Positions 1-7,232 of a stretch of DNA of 8,914 bases are shown here, piece after piece (position 1 is the stretch's first letter; the number at the start of each line of letters is the position of its first letter). The translations under genes were made by a program, and so were the position numbers. Origin of the DNA: Pseudomonadota bacterium (GTDB taxonomy: Bacteria; Pseudomonadota; Alphaproteobacteria; Acetobacterales; Acetobacteraceae). The DNA lies in contig JAKBCX010000036.1 of the NCBI GenBank assembly GCA_021807465.1, positions 1-8,914 on the forward strand, in the 5' to 3' direction. The notes beneath the pieces are model-generated. The model saw only the letters and a program-made list of their open reading frames with translations, searched no databases and was not told the DNA's origin.

Positions 1-668
1 GTCACCTCGCGGCCGAAATAATCCACCAGCACGGTCAAATCGTCATGCGGGAAGCGTTCCACGAACATTTCCGCCGCGCGCAACGTGGAACCAGCATAGC
101 CAATCAGCGCATGGGGCATGGTGCCGTAGCCAACGGGCGCGCCGAAATAATGCGCCGTCCAGTCATTGGCGTTGCCGATGAAACCCTTCGCCCCTTCCCT
201 CTGCGCGGCGCGCGAACCTACAGCAGCGGCATAGGCCATAATTTCCTGCATCTCCGCCCCAGCACAATGGCGCGCATCCATGGCCAGGAAAGCCGAACGC
301 GGCAGGGCCATGCACATCTGAAACGCATTATGCGCGGCAACACAGGCAGCGCCTATTTTTTGCAGCGCCAGCGTCTCAAGGTCGGAAAGCGCGGCGAAGG
401 AGCCGGTGACATAAACCAGCGGCTCGCCCGCCCCTACCCATTCGCCTTCCGGGTGCAGCAGCTCAATCTCAAATGCCTGCCCGCGCTCGCGCGCCACGGC
501 CTCCAGCCATTCCACCATCAGCGCCGGGGCCGAGACCACCGGGCGGCGCAGGAAAATGGCGTAAGTCACCCGCGCATCGCCGAATTTTTCGACAATGGCG
601 CGGGTGCGGTTGAAATACGTATCCGTGCGGGCAGCTATGTCCGCATCGCGCAATGGCGCGGGAATCAC
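1..668 (-). CDS. Nicotinate phosphoribosyltransferase-like protein (3' end outside window)
   Basis: The visible 222 residues resemble a nicotinate phosphoribosyltransferase of the short bacterial/archaeal type. This enzyme joins nicotinate and PRPP to make nicotinate mononucleotide for NAD salvage in the cytoplasm. Recognisable parts are a substrate-entry segment around residues 87-106 ([20 protein letters not shown]), DARHCAG at 131-137, FIGNANDW at 163-170 and [19 protein letters not shown] at 182-200. His186 in the GTMPH segment may match the phospho-accepting histidine of the family, but that is my inference. The start is GTG at 668, whose last bases are shared with the TGA of the DAHP synthase gene (GTGA overlap). 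No good ribosome binding site precedes it, so translational coupling is likely. The frame is open to the window edge, and the C-terminal half is missing only because the window ends. Family identity is fairly sure; a paralogous phosphoribosyltransferase is the alternative. Confidence 0.8.
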   Translation of the reverse strand, partial: MIPAPLRDADIAARTDTYFNRTRAIVEKFGDARVTYAIFLRRPVVSAPALMVEWLEAVARERGQAFEIELLHPEGEWVGAGEPLVYVTGSFAALSDLETLALQKIGAACVAAHNAFQMCMALPRSAFLAMDARHCAGAEMQEIMAYAAAVGSRAAQREGAKGFIGNANDWTAHYFGAPVGYGTMPHALIGYAGSTLRAAEMFVERFPHDDLTVLVDYFGREV

Positions 669-2056
669 GCGGCGGCCCGCTTGGCGCGGCGCGCCTTCAA
701 CTCCTCCGCCAGGTAAAACGCCACTTCCAGCGACTGCTCGGCATTCAGCCGCGGGTCGCAGAAGGTCTCGTAGGCAGCACCCAGATCATCCTCGGAAAGC
801 CCGCGCGCCCCGCCCACACATTCGGTTACGTTGCGCCCGGTCATCTCCAGATGCGCGCCGCCCGCCACCGTGCCCTCTGCCTCATGCGCGTCGAAAAACC
901 CGCGCAGCTCGGCCACGATGTCGTCGAAGCGCCGCGTTTTCACCTTGGCGGCGGTGGTTATGCCGTTGCCATGCATGGCATCGCACAGCCAAACCGGCGT
1001 GCGGCCTGCCTTCTTCACGGCGCGCAGCAAAGGCGGCAGTTTTTCCGCCACCTTGCCAGCGCCCATGCGGGCAATCAGCGTCAGCCGCCCCGGCTCATTC
1101 TCGGGGTCGAGAATATCCATGATCCGCAGCAGGTCATCCACCTCCATCGAGGGGCCAACCTTCATGCCGATTGGGTTGCGTATGCCGCGCATGAATTCCA
1201 CATGCGCGCCCTCGGCCTGGCGGGTACGGTCGCCAATCCACAGAAAATGCGCCGAGCAGGCATAGTAATCGCCCGTGGTGGAATCCACCCGCGTCAGCGC
1301 CTGCTCATAAGGCAGCAGCAGCGCCTCGTGGCTGGTGTAAAAATCCGTCTCGCGGATTTGCGGCGTGGTGCCGCTATCCAGCCCGCACGCGGCCATAAAG
1401 CGCAAAGTCTCGTCGATGCGCGCCGACAAATCCTGATAACGCGCCGCCAGCGGTGAATTTTTTACAAAATCCAGGTTCCAGCGGTGCACCTCGTGCAAAT
1501 CGGCATAGCCGCCAGAGGCAAAGGCGCGCAGCAGGTTAAGCGTGCCGGCGGATTGGAAATAGCCAAACTCCATGCGGCTGGCATCGGGAATACGCGCCTC
1601 GGCCGAAAATTCCGGGCCGTTGATGATGTCCCCACGGTACGAAGGCAGCGTCACGCCGTCCAACGTCTCGGTGTCCGACGAGCGCGGCTTGGCGAACTGC
1701 CCGGCCATGCGGCCCAGCTTCACCACCGGCAGCGCGCCGCCATAGGTGAGCACCACCGCCATTTGCAGCAGCACGCGGAACGTGTCGCGGATGATATTGG
1801 CTGTGAAATCGCCAAAGCTCTCGGCGCAATCACCGCCTTGCAGAACAAATGCCTCGCCCTTGGCCGCCCGCGCCAAATGGGACTTAAGGTTGCGCGCCTC
1901 GCCCGCGAAAACCAGCGGCGGAAAGCGGGTCAGCCGTGCTTCCATGGCGGCCAGCCGGTCCGGATCGGGGTAGCTCGGCACCTGCTTGATGGGGCAGTTG
2001 CGCCAGCTTCCGGGTGTCCAGCCAGCATTCAGCGCGGCTGGGTTGATCGTATCCAT
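665..2056 (-). CDS. Class II 3-deoxy-7-phosphoheptulonate (DAHP) synthase
   Basis: This enzyme condenses phosphoenolpyruvate with erythrose 4-phosphate, the first step of the shikimate pathway. It belongs to the class II (plant/Mycobacterium AroG-like) family and has full length. Counting from the upstream in-frame ATG at 2074, the metal ligands known from the family are visible: Cys83 (GGDCAESF), His368 (DAMHGN), Glu410 ([12 protein letters not shown]) and Asp440 (CDPRLN). The phosphate-binding stretches [15 protein letters not shown] and [12 protein letters not shown] are also present. I chose the ATG at 2056 (463 residues, [10 protein letters not shown]) because GGAGAG sits five to six bases before it, while the ATG at 2074 has no ribosome binding site. 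The gene lies 56 bp after gor. A TATAAA box at 2086-2091 (minus strand) could be a -10 element, but I find no convincing -35. Its stop overlaps the start of the next gene. The N-terminal regulatory extension of mycobacterial enzymes does not seem to be elaborated here. Confidence 0.96.
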   Translation of the reverse strand: MDTINPAALNAGWTPGSWRNCPIKQVPSYPDPDRLAAMEARLTRFPPLVFAGEARNLKSHLARAAKGEAFVLQGGDCAESFGDFTANIIRDTFRVLLQMAVVLTYGGALPVVKLGRMAGQFAKPRSSDTETLDGVTLPSYRGDIINGPEFSAEARIPDASRMEFGYFQSAGTLNLLRAFASGGYADLHEVHRWNLDFVKNSPLAARYQDLSARIDETLRFMAACGLDSGTTPQIRETDFYTSHEALLLPYEQALTRVDSTTGDYYACSAHFLWIGDRTRQAEGAHVEFMRGIRNPIGMKVGPSMEVDDLLRIMDILDPENEPGRLTLIARMGAGKVAEKLPPLLRAVKKAGRTPVWLCDAMHGNGITTAAKVKTRRFDDIVAELRGFFDAHEAEGTVAGGAHLEMTGRNVTECVGGARGLSEDDLGAAYETFCDPRLNAEQSLEVAFYLAEELKARRAKRAAA

Positions 2057-2112
2057 GGTCTCTCCAAGAGGCATCCTATCGGGCCTTTATAGTCAATTAT
2101 GTTAGCGCAAGG

Positions 2113-3483
2113 CTACACTGGGCCAATGCCCGGCCCGGCAACCCTGGTCTGTGTCCGCAACGTCACAAATTCCTCCGCCGCGGTGGGATGTATGCCAATG
2201 GTGCGGTCGAAATCCGCCTTCGTGGCCCCGGCGATCATCGCCACGGCCAGGCCCTGCATAATCTCGGGCGCATCCTCACCCAGCATATGCGCGCCCAGCA
2301 CTTTATCAGTGGCCTCGTCCACCACCAGCTTCATCAGCGTCTTGCGCACCCGGCCGGTAAGCTGGTGGCGCATGGGAGTAAAGCGGGTCACAAACACCTT
2401 CACCCTGCGCTCGCGCGCCGCTTCTTCCTCGGTCAACCCCACCGTGGCGATGGGCGGGATGGAGAACACGGCGGTGGGCACATTGGCCAGACTCACCCCG
2501 CGCGCCTTGTTGCCAAACAGCGTATCGGCCAGCGCATGGCCCTCGGCGGTGGCCACGGGGGTCAGGTTCAGCCGGTCCGTCACATCGCCCAGCGCGTAGA
2601 TATTCGGCACGGAGGTGGCGAAATCCGGCCCCACCAGCACCTCGCCCCTTTCGCCCAGCTTCACCCCCGCCTCTGCCAGCCCCAGCCCCTTGGTGTTGGC
2701 GGCGCGGCCGGTGGCGAAGAACACCAGATCAACCTCAACGCAGGTGGTGTCGCTCAGGCTCAGCCGCTTGCCGGTTTCCGTCTGGGCGATGGCCATGGGC
2801 ACCGTGTCCGGGTGCAGCACAACACCGTTTGCTGTCAGCGCCTCGGCCAGCCCCTCGCGCAAATCCAGGTCGAAGCCGCGCAGCGGCAGAGGCTGACGGT
2901 AGATGAGATGCGTTTCCGCCCCCAGCCCGGCGAAAACCCCGGCAAATTCCACGGCAATATAGCCGCTGCCGATAATGGCCACACGCTTCGGCATTTCCGG
3001 CAGATAAAACGCATCGTCGGAAATGATGGCGTGTTCCGCGCCGGGAATATCCAGCCCTGTGGGATGGCCGCCCGTGGCGATGACGATCTTCTCCGCCGTT
3101 ACGCGCGCGCCGCCCACATCCAGCGTATGCGCGTCGATAAGCCGGGCGCGGGCATCGAAAATTTTCGCGCCCGCATTCTCCAGCAGGCGGCGGTAAATGC
3201 CGTTGAGCCGGCCAATCTCCTTGTTCTTGGCCGCGATCAGCGCCTGCCAGTCATGCGCGCCGGGGGCGGCATCCCAGCCAAAGCCGCGCGCATCCTCGGC
3301 ACTAGCGCCATATTCCGCCGCCATCACCAGGAATTTCTTGGGCACGCAGCCAATATTCACGCAAGTGCCACCCCAGAAGCGGCTTTCCGCCACCCCCACG
3401 CGCGCGCCATGCCCGGCGGCAATACGCGCGCAACGCACGCCGGCCGAGCCGCCGCCAATCACAAACAGGTCGAAATCCATCAT
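2113..3483 (-). CDS. gor: Glutathione-disulfide reductase
   Basis: This NADPH-dependent flavoenzyme reduces oxidised glutathione in the cytoplasm. The 456 residues cover the whole pyridine nucleotide-disulfide oxidoreductase fold. The FAD dinucleotide-binding loop is GGGSAGVRCAR at residues 10-20. The redox-active disulfide is Cys41/Cys46 in GGTCVNIGCVPKK. The second Rossmann motif, GSGYIAVEFAG, is at 172-182. Arg196 and Arg202 (YRQPLPLRGFD) match the NADPH-selecting arginines of Escherichia coli Gor. The second FAD segment is YALGDVTD, and the catalytic His432/Glu437 pair lies in IHPTAAEEF. These features argue for glutathione reductase over dihydrolipoamide dehydrogenase, which prefers NADH, or mercuric reductase, which has an N-terminal HMA domain and C-terminal cysteines that are absent here. 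Trypanothione-type specificity cannot be excluded by eye. Two ATGs stand in tandem (3483 and 3480); the second is better spaced (six bases) from a GGGGG stretch. The gene follows the glycosyltransferase by 61 bp. Confidence 0.93.
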   Translation of the reverse strand: MMDFDLFVIGGGSAGVRCARIAAGHGARVGVAESRFWGGTCVNIGCVPKKFLVMAAEYGASAEDARGFGWDAAPGAHDWQALIAAKNKEIGRLNGIYRRLLENAGAKIFDARARLIDAHTLDVGGARVTAEKIVIATGGHPTGLDIPGAEHAIISDDAFYLPEMPKRVAIIGSGYIAVEFAGVFAGLGAETHLIYRQPLPLRGFDLDLREGLAEALTANGVVLHPDTVPMAIAQTETGKRLSLSDTTCVEVDLVFFATGRAANTKGLGLAEAGVKLGERGEVLVGPDFATSVPNIYALGDVTDRLNLTPVATAEGHALADTLFGNKARGVSLANVPTAVFSIPPIATVGLTEEEAARERRVKVFVTRFTPMRHQLTGRVRKTLMKLVVDEATDKVLGAHMLGEDAPEIMQGLAVAMIAGATKADFDRTIGIHPTAAEEFVTLRTQTRVAGPGIGPV

Positions 3484-3544
3484 CTACCCCCGGTTTCGCG
3501 GGGTTACGTAGCATCTACGCGCGGCGTTACCAGCCCCGCTTGCG
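3484..3544 (-). promoter_or_regulatory. Repeat-rich leader upstream of gor
   Basis: This 61-bp gap between the glycosyltransferase stop and gor contains three overlapping patterns. On the plus strand, CGCGGGGTTAC (3497-3507) and CGCGGCGTTAC (3520-3530) are direct repeats with one mismatch, 23 bp apart from start to start, about two helical turns. Between them lies a perfect inverted repeat, CGTAG-CAT-CTACG (3507-3519). In the gor transcript, ACCCCG and CGGGGGT can form a short GC-rich stem (about 3487-3505) that includes the gor Shine-Dalgarno purines. The arrangement suits an operator or a translation-controlling leader for gor. No regulator can be named, and short GC-rich matches can arise by chance. 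Confidence 0.35.
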
Positions 3545-6500
3545 TCAGGCGCCTGCCTCCTCCAGCGCGGGCGCATGGCCCGCCAGCTCGCGCAACCGGG
3601 CCAGAGTGGCGGGGCTGGAAAAAAACCGCGCTGGCGTGGCGCCCTTTGCCACGGGCTTTATCTTGCCCGCTTCAATATCCTCGATGGTCTGCAACACCCC
3701 CTCCGGCGTGGCGGGGAAGGGGAAAACCACACCGAATTTCGCCTCGCGCACCCTGTCCGCCGGGGCGCCTATATCGGGCACGAGCGGGATGAAGCCATGC
3801 TTCACCAGTTCGGACAATGTGTAGGAATAGGTCTCCGGCCAGCCGGAGAGGAACAGCCCCAGCCGTCCTTTGGTCTCTTCCAGCAAACCGGGCAGCTCCT
3901 CTGGCTTATATTTGCCGGTAATCGTCACATTCCCCACCGCTTTCAGCGCCTTGTCGATATCCGTATAGCCGATGACGCGGAAGCTGAGATGCGGGTGGGT
4001 CAGCCGGGCGCGCTTGGCGATGTCCAGCAGCAGACCCGACCCCTTATGCGGGCCAATGGCGCCGAGCAGGATAATCTCGTCATCGCTGCCCTCGCGCGCC
4101 TTGGCGGCCACGCCGTCTGCGGGTTCGGGGTGGGGCAGCGCCTCCCAGCGCAAGGCGGGGAATTGGCGGGAGAGATAAGACGCCGCATTGGCCGAGGGCG
4201 CCAGGCGGTGGGTGAAACTGCCCAGCAGCCCGGCCATGAGACCGCGATGCGCCGCCGGGGTAAGCTCGGCCATACGCGAATTCTCGTGCGCGCCGCCCAT
4301 CTTCACGCAACGCGCGCATGTATCCGCACCGGCCCCGCCGCAGAACCGGCCAATCGCGTCGATCATCGTGACGCGCGGGCAGAAACTGTAGAAATCATGC
4401 GCCCAGAACAGGCTCTCCCGCCCTTGCAGCCAGGCGGTGAAGGCGCTGATGAATTCGGCGGAGAAGCCCAGAATCTGGTGCACCATCACACGCGCGGGCG
4501 ATGCCACGTCCAGCAGGGCGAACAGCGCCTCCGCCTCGTCCGGTGCAAACCCGGCCCGCAGCAGCGGCGCCTCGCCACGCAGCACCATCAGCCCCTTCTC
4601 ATCCGCCGAAAGCGTCAGCACCTGCGCGCCGCCCAAACCGCTAAAGGCCTCAATATCCCGCGCCGCGCGCACCGTGCCGCCTTCCAGCGCACTGTTGGAC
4701 ACAACCAGCACAAAGCGCTGCCCCGCCGCCACGGCCTTGGCCAGCCGCGCCGCATCCAGCCCCCAGCGCAAGCGGCGCAGGCCATCCTCGCGCTCAAACT
4801 GCATGATGATGGGCACATATTCGGGGTACAACGCGTTCAACCGTGGCATGTTCTGCGCCATCAGGCTGGCGCGCTCGGTGGTGAAGGAGACGCTCTCCTT
4901 ATGCTCCACCAGCACGCCGCCAGCCGCCACATTACGGTAGCCCAAGGCGGCGGCACGGGCGCAAAAATCGTTTTCCTCGCCATAGCCGCGGCCAAAAGCC
5001 TCATCCAGGTGCCCAACCCGCCGCAGCACCTCGCCCTTGATGAACATGCAGAACCCGTGCCCGGTCGGCACGTCCTCCACCTTGCCCGCATTGCGCGCCA
5101 GCGCCAGTGCCGCCAGCTCGGGCCAGGTTACATCCTCCAGCGCCGCGCGGCATAAATCGGGGTGCGGGTACGAGAAGATGGTGGCGTTATTGGACAGCGC
5201 CGTAACCGTGCCGATTTCAGGATGCGCCGCCGCCACGCGCCGCAACTCTTCCAGCCCGCCCGCATACAGCACCGTATCCGCGTTCAGCAGCAGCACGTCA
5301 GAGCCGGACGCCATGCTCAAGCCCCGGTTCACGGTACGGACAAAACCGAGATTCTCCTGATTGGCAAGCAGCGTGACATTGGGCAGATGCGCGCAAGTCA
5401 GCAGCATCGCCGCCATCATCGGCTCGGGCGAGCAATCGTTGATGAGGATCAGATGATCCGTCTCCGCATTACGGTGCGCCAGCACCGAGGCGATGCAGGC
5501 ATGGGTTTCCTCCAGCCCGCGATAAATGGGGATGATGATGGAAAGCCGGTTCGAGGATACCGCAACTGGCTGCCGTGCCAGCACCGCGCCGTTCTCCGCC
5601 CTGGCCCGGGCCATGTAATCGGCCAGCGCCTGCGTCAGCACGGCGCGCTCGCCCGCCGCCAGCCCCGGCAACCCCGTATGTATCAGCCGCGCCACGCGCT
5701 GGGCCGCCATTACCGTGGCGGCGCGGCTGGCGGCCAAATAAGGCCCCTCGAACAAATCACGCGCGCCGCCGGCAAGGCGCAGGCTCAGTGCCACGGGTGC
5801 TGTTTCCAACAGCGTCTCCGGCTCCAGCTCAATATCAAAGCCAGGCGTTTCCGCCCCGTCGTAAATGGCCCGCACATCCTGGCGCGCGAGGCTGGTGCTC
5901 CCTTCGCCCGCCAGCTTGCCGTTACGGTACACTTCCAGCGCAAATTCGCGCCCGGGCACCGCGGGGCTAAGCAGCCAGCCGCCGCAGCGCGTGGCGGAAA
6001 TAATATCCAGATTACCCGCCAAGGGCAGGTTGCACAGCACTGTGGCAAACGCCACGTCATTTGCGCGCAAGGCCAGCATCATCTCGCCCGCGCCAAAGCA
6101 TTTATCATCGAGCGTTATGGCAAAGCGCGCCGGGCTGAAAAGCGGATCGGTATCCTCATCGCTGAACGCGCTCTGCCCGCGCCCCACCTCCTCACCCCAT
6201 TGGTTTACAATAGTGATAAAAGGGGGCGCGAAGCCGGGGATGCGCTCGCTCACCCAGCCCGTTATCCGATCCTGCTCCAGCACCGCCTTGCCATCGTAAA
6301 GGGCAGGGCCGGTCAGGAAGGGCGAGCCACTAATCTCTTCGCCATTGGCCAGAACATGCAGCAGGCGCGGCGCGGCCTCGGGCGGCAGGGCAATGCGGAA
6401 GGCCAGCGTGGACCGGCCAAAACCCAGCGCCTCCAAATCGTCCCGGTGGCGCGAGGCGCGGCCCTTGGCAACCTGCTGGCCGCGCGCATCCGTTACAACA

Positions 6501-6601
6501 ACAGCACAATTTCCACTATCCGGCACGGCAATGGCCCAGCCCGTAAGGTAGGCGCCTTCCATGTAATCAACATGCCCCTGGACCGCCATCACCCGCTCCA
6601 T
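3545..6601 (-). CDS. Bifunctional GT2-GT4 glycosyltransferase with three N-terminal repeat modules
   Basis: This is a large cytoplasmic-type protein with no visible signal peptide or membrane span, likely to build a surface glycan. Residues are numbered from the GTG at 6607. Residues 9-293 hold three modules of about 95 residues, each opening with a G-W pair: YLTGWAI (20), RITGWVS (114) and RCGGWLL (207). Residues 355-600 form a GT2 (GT-A) domain: LSIIIPIYRG at the start, IND at 389-391, a DXD-like LNADT at 441-445, and the catalytic-base segment YGEENDFCARA at 542-552. Residues 630-1000 form a GT-B, GT4-like domain: GAIGPHKGSG at 849-858, and an EX7E motif, Glu925 to Glu933, in PETYSYTLSE. 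Cys743, Cys756, Cys764 and Cys767 lie close together within it and may bind metal. Two donors or two linkages are therefore expected; the sugars are unknown. I chose ATG 6601 (1018 residues) because AGG lies five bases upstream. ATG 6589, preceded by GGAG, is a strong alternative. Confidence 0.88.
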   Translation of the reverse strand: MERVMAVQGHVDYMEGAYLTGWAIAVPDSGNCAVVVTDARGQQVAKGRASRHRDDLEALGFGRSTLAFRIALPPEAAPRLLHVLANGEEISGSPFLTGPALYDGKAVLEQDRITGWVSERIPGFAPPFITIVNQWGEEVGRGQSAFSDEDTDPLFSPARFAITLDDKCFGAGEMMLALRANDVAFATVLCNLPLAGNLDIISATRCGGWLLSPAVPGREFALEVYRNGKLAGEGSTSLARQDVRAIYDGAETPGFDIELEPETLLETAPVALSLRLAGGARDLFEGPYLAASRAATVMAAQRVARLIHTGLPGLAAGERAVLTQALADYMARARAENGAVLARQPVAVSSNRLSIIIPIYRGLEETHACIASVLAHRNAETDHLILINDCSPEPMMAAMLLTCAHLPNVTLLANQENLGFVRTVNRGLSMASGSDVLLLNADTVLYAGGLEELRRVAAAHPEIGTVTALSNNATIFSYPHPDLCRAALEDVTWPELAALALARNAGKVEDVPTGHGFCMFIKGEVLRRVGHLDEAFGRGYGEENDFCARAAALGYRNVAAGGVLVEHKESVSFTTERASLMAQNMPRLNALYPEYVPIIMQFEREDGLRRLRWGLDAARLAKAVAAGQRFVLVVSNSALEGGTVRAARDIEAFSGLGGAQVLTLSADEKGLMVLRGEAPLLRAGFAPDEAEALFALLDVASPARVMVHQILGFSAEFISAFTAWLQGRESLFWAHDFYSFCPRVTMIDAIGRFCGGAGADTCARCVKMGGAHENSRMAELTPAAHRGLMAGLLGSFTHRLAPSANAASYLSRQFPALRWEALPHPEPADGVAAKAREGSDDEIILLGAIGPHKGSGLLLDIAKRARLTHPHLSFRVIGYTDIDKALKAVGNVTITGKYKPEELPGLLEETKGRLGLFLSGWPETYSYTLSELVKHGFIPLVPDIGAPADRVREAKFGVVFPFPATPEGVLQTIEDIEAGKIKPVAKGATPARFFSSPATLARLRELAGHAPALEEAGA

Positions 6602-6845
6602 CACCACCTGTTTGCGCAGTTACCTCATATCTTCACGATCTGCCACGCCAACTCAAGCCATCGTGAACGGTTTTTGCCACAACTGGCACTGGCTCCGTTC
6701 TGTCATTCATGGCAACCTTACGGCGTGCCAAACCAGCCTTAACGCAAATATTCCGGTGAGGTGTGCTTTGCGATCCTACCATTATTTAATCAGCAATGCC
6801 GGCACCCCGAACGGGCATTATGTTGAATTACTCGAATCCCGCCTC
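6602..6845. promoter_or_regulatory. Divergent intergenic region with nested inverted repeats
   Basis: This stretch of about 240 bp separates two divergently read genes and is less GC-rich than its surroundings. Its clearest structure is at 6665-6700. The outer arms GAACGG (6665-6670) and CCGTTC (6695-6700) enclose the inner arms TGCCA (6675-6679) and TGGCA (6684-6688) around CAAC. A second pair, TGGCA (6710-6714) and TGCCA (6726-6730), follows, and a further TGCCA lies at 6641. Repeated half-sites between divergent genes suggest a shared operator. An AT-rich patch (about 6779-6792, ATTATTTAAT) may belong to the promoter of the small plus-strand gene, though I see no good -35 for it. The open frame extending back to 6612 is not treated as coding. 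Confidence 0.45.
6624..6651 (-). promoter_or_regulatory. Possible sigma-70-type promoter for the glycosyltransferase
   Basis: Read on the minus strand, TTGGCG (6646-6651, four of six bases of the -35 consensus) is followed after 16 bp by TATGAG (6624-6629, four of six of the -10 consensus). Transcription would begin about 15 to 20 bases before the ATG at 6601. The spacing and position are reasonable, but both boxes are imperfect and no experimental support is available. Confidence 0.3.
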
Positions 6846-7160
6846 ATGGAATTGCTCCAGACCATGCTGCTCCGCGTAAGGGTGGATGAATCCTGGTATC
6901 TGGCAACCTACCCAGACGTTGCTGCAGCGGTGCGAAAAGGCGCCCTGAAATCGGCGCGCGAGCACTATATCCGCGCCGGATATTTCGAGAACAGGCTGCC
7001 AGCCCCCATAGCGGTGGACGAGGAATGGTACATCAACGAATATCCCGATGTTCTGACCGCGATTAAATCCGGCGCGCTGAGCAGCGCGCAGCAGCATTTC
7101 GAACGTAACGGCTTCAAGGAAGGGCGCTTGCCCGCCGCAGGCTGGTCGCTGCTTAGCTGA
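6846..7160 (+). CDS. Small protein of two tandem WY..YPDV repeats
   Basis: The protein has 104 residues from the ATG at 6846. Nearly all of it is two copies of a 44-residue repeat, VDESWYLATYPDV...REHYIRAGYFENRLPA (residues 13-56) and VDEEWYINEYPDV...QQHFERNGFKEGRLPA (57-100), identical at about 22 of 44 positions. The pattern (Y-L-x-x-x-P-D-V, about 15 residues, then S-A-x-x-H-Y/F-x-x-x-G-x-x-E-x-R) is like the one I know from repeat segments attached to bacterial glycosyltransferases and other surface-related proteins. Its molecular function is unknown to me. No signal peptide or membrane helix is visible. It faces the GT2-GT4 gene across a shared regulatory region, so a link to glycan synthesis is reasonable but inferred. 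The start is uncertain: ATG 6846 lacks a clear ribosome binding site. TTG 6768, preceded by GAGG at a spacing of six, would add 26 residues that look unlike the repeat. Confidence 0.75.
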   Translation: MELLQTMLLRVRVDESWYLATYPDVAAAVRKGALKSAREHYIRAGYFENRLPAPIAVDEEWYINEYPDVLTAIKSGALSSAQQHFERNGFKEGRLPAAGWSLLS

Positions 7161-7232
7161 AAGCCAGGTTGTTTGCCTGTAAAACTTAACCGGGCGCCGC
7201 TCCTGGATTTTCACACCTGAACAGAAACGATG
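7161..7232. other. Convergent gap between the small repeat protein and ygfZ
   Basis: This 72-bp stretch lies between two converging genes. The only pairing I see is a weak CAGG/CCTG stem just after the small gene's stop (about 7165-7179), followed by TAAAA. It is too short to call a terminator. Nothing else stands out. Confidence 0.4.

Noticed and set aside
45..716. Plus-strand frame of 223 codons at the left edge
   Set aside because: It is antisense to the phosphoribosyltransferase-like gene, whose motifs are clear, and has no recognisable product.
6684..6700. Possible sigma-54 promoter starting at TGGCAC
   Set aside because: The GG of the -24 element is present, but the TTGC of the -12 element is missing at the required spacing on either strand.
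5162..6742. Long open frame of 526 codons on the plus strand opposite the glycosyltransferase
   Set aside because: It is antisense to a gene with clear GT motifs, is rich in Arg, His and Gln as expected of a GC-rich shadow, and shows no recognisable domain. The similar frames at 3575-5155 and 2188-3792 are rejected for the same reason.
6612..6845. Upstream extension of the small repeat-protein frame
   Set aside because: No motif or repeat lies in this part, it crosses the nested palindromes, and composition shifts to intergenic-like. Only a TTG start at 6768 remains possible.
7165..7179. Rho-independent terminator after the small repeat-protein gene
   Set aside because: The stem has only four base pairs and no proper T-run follows it.
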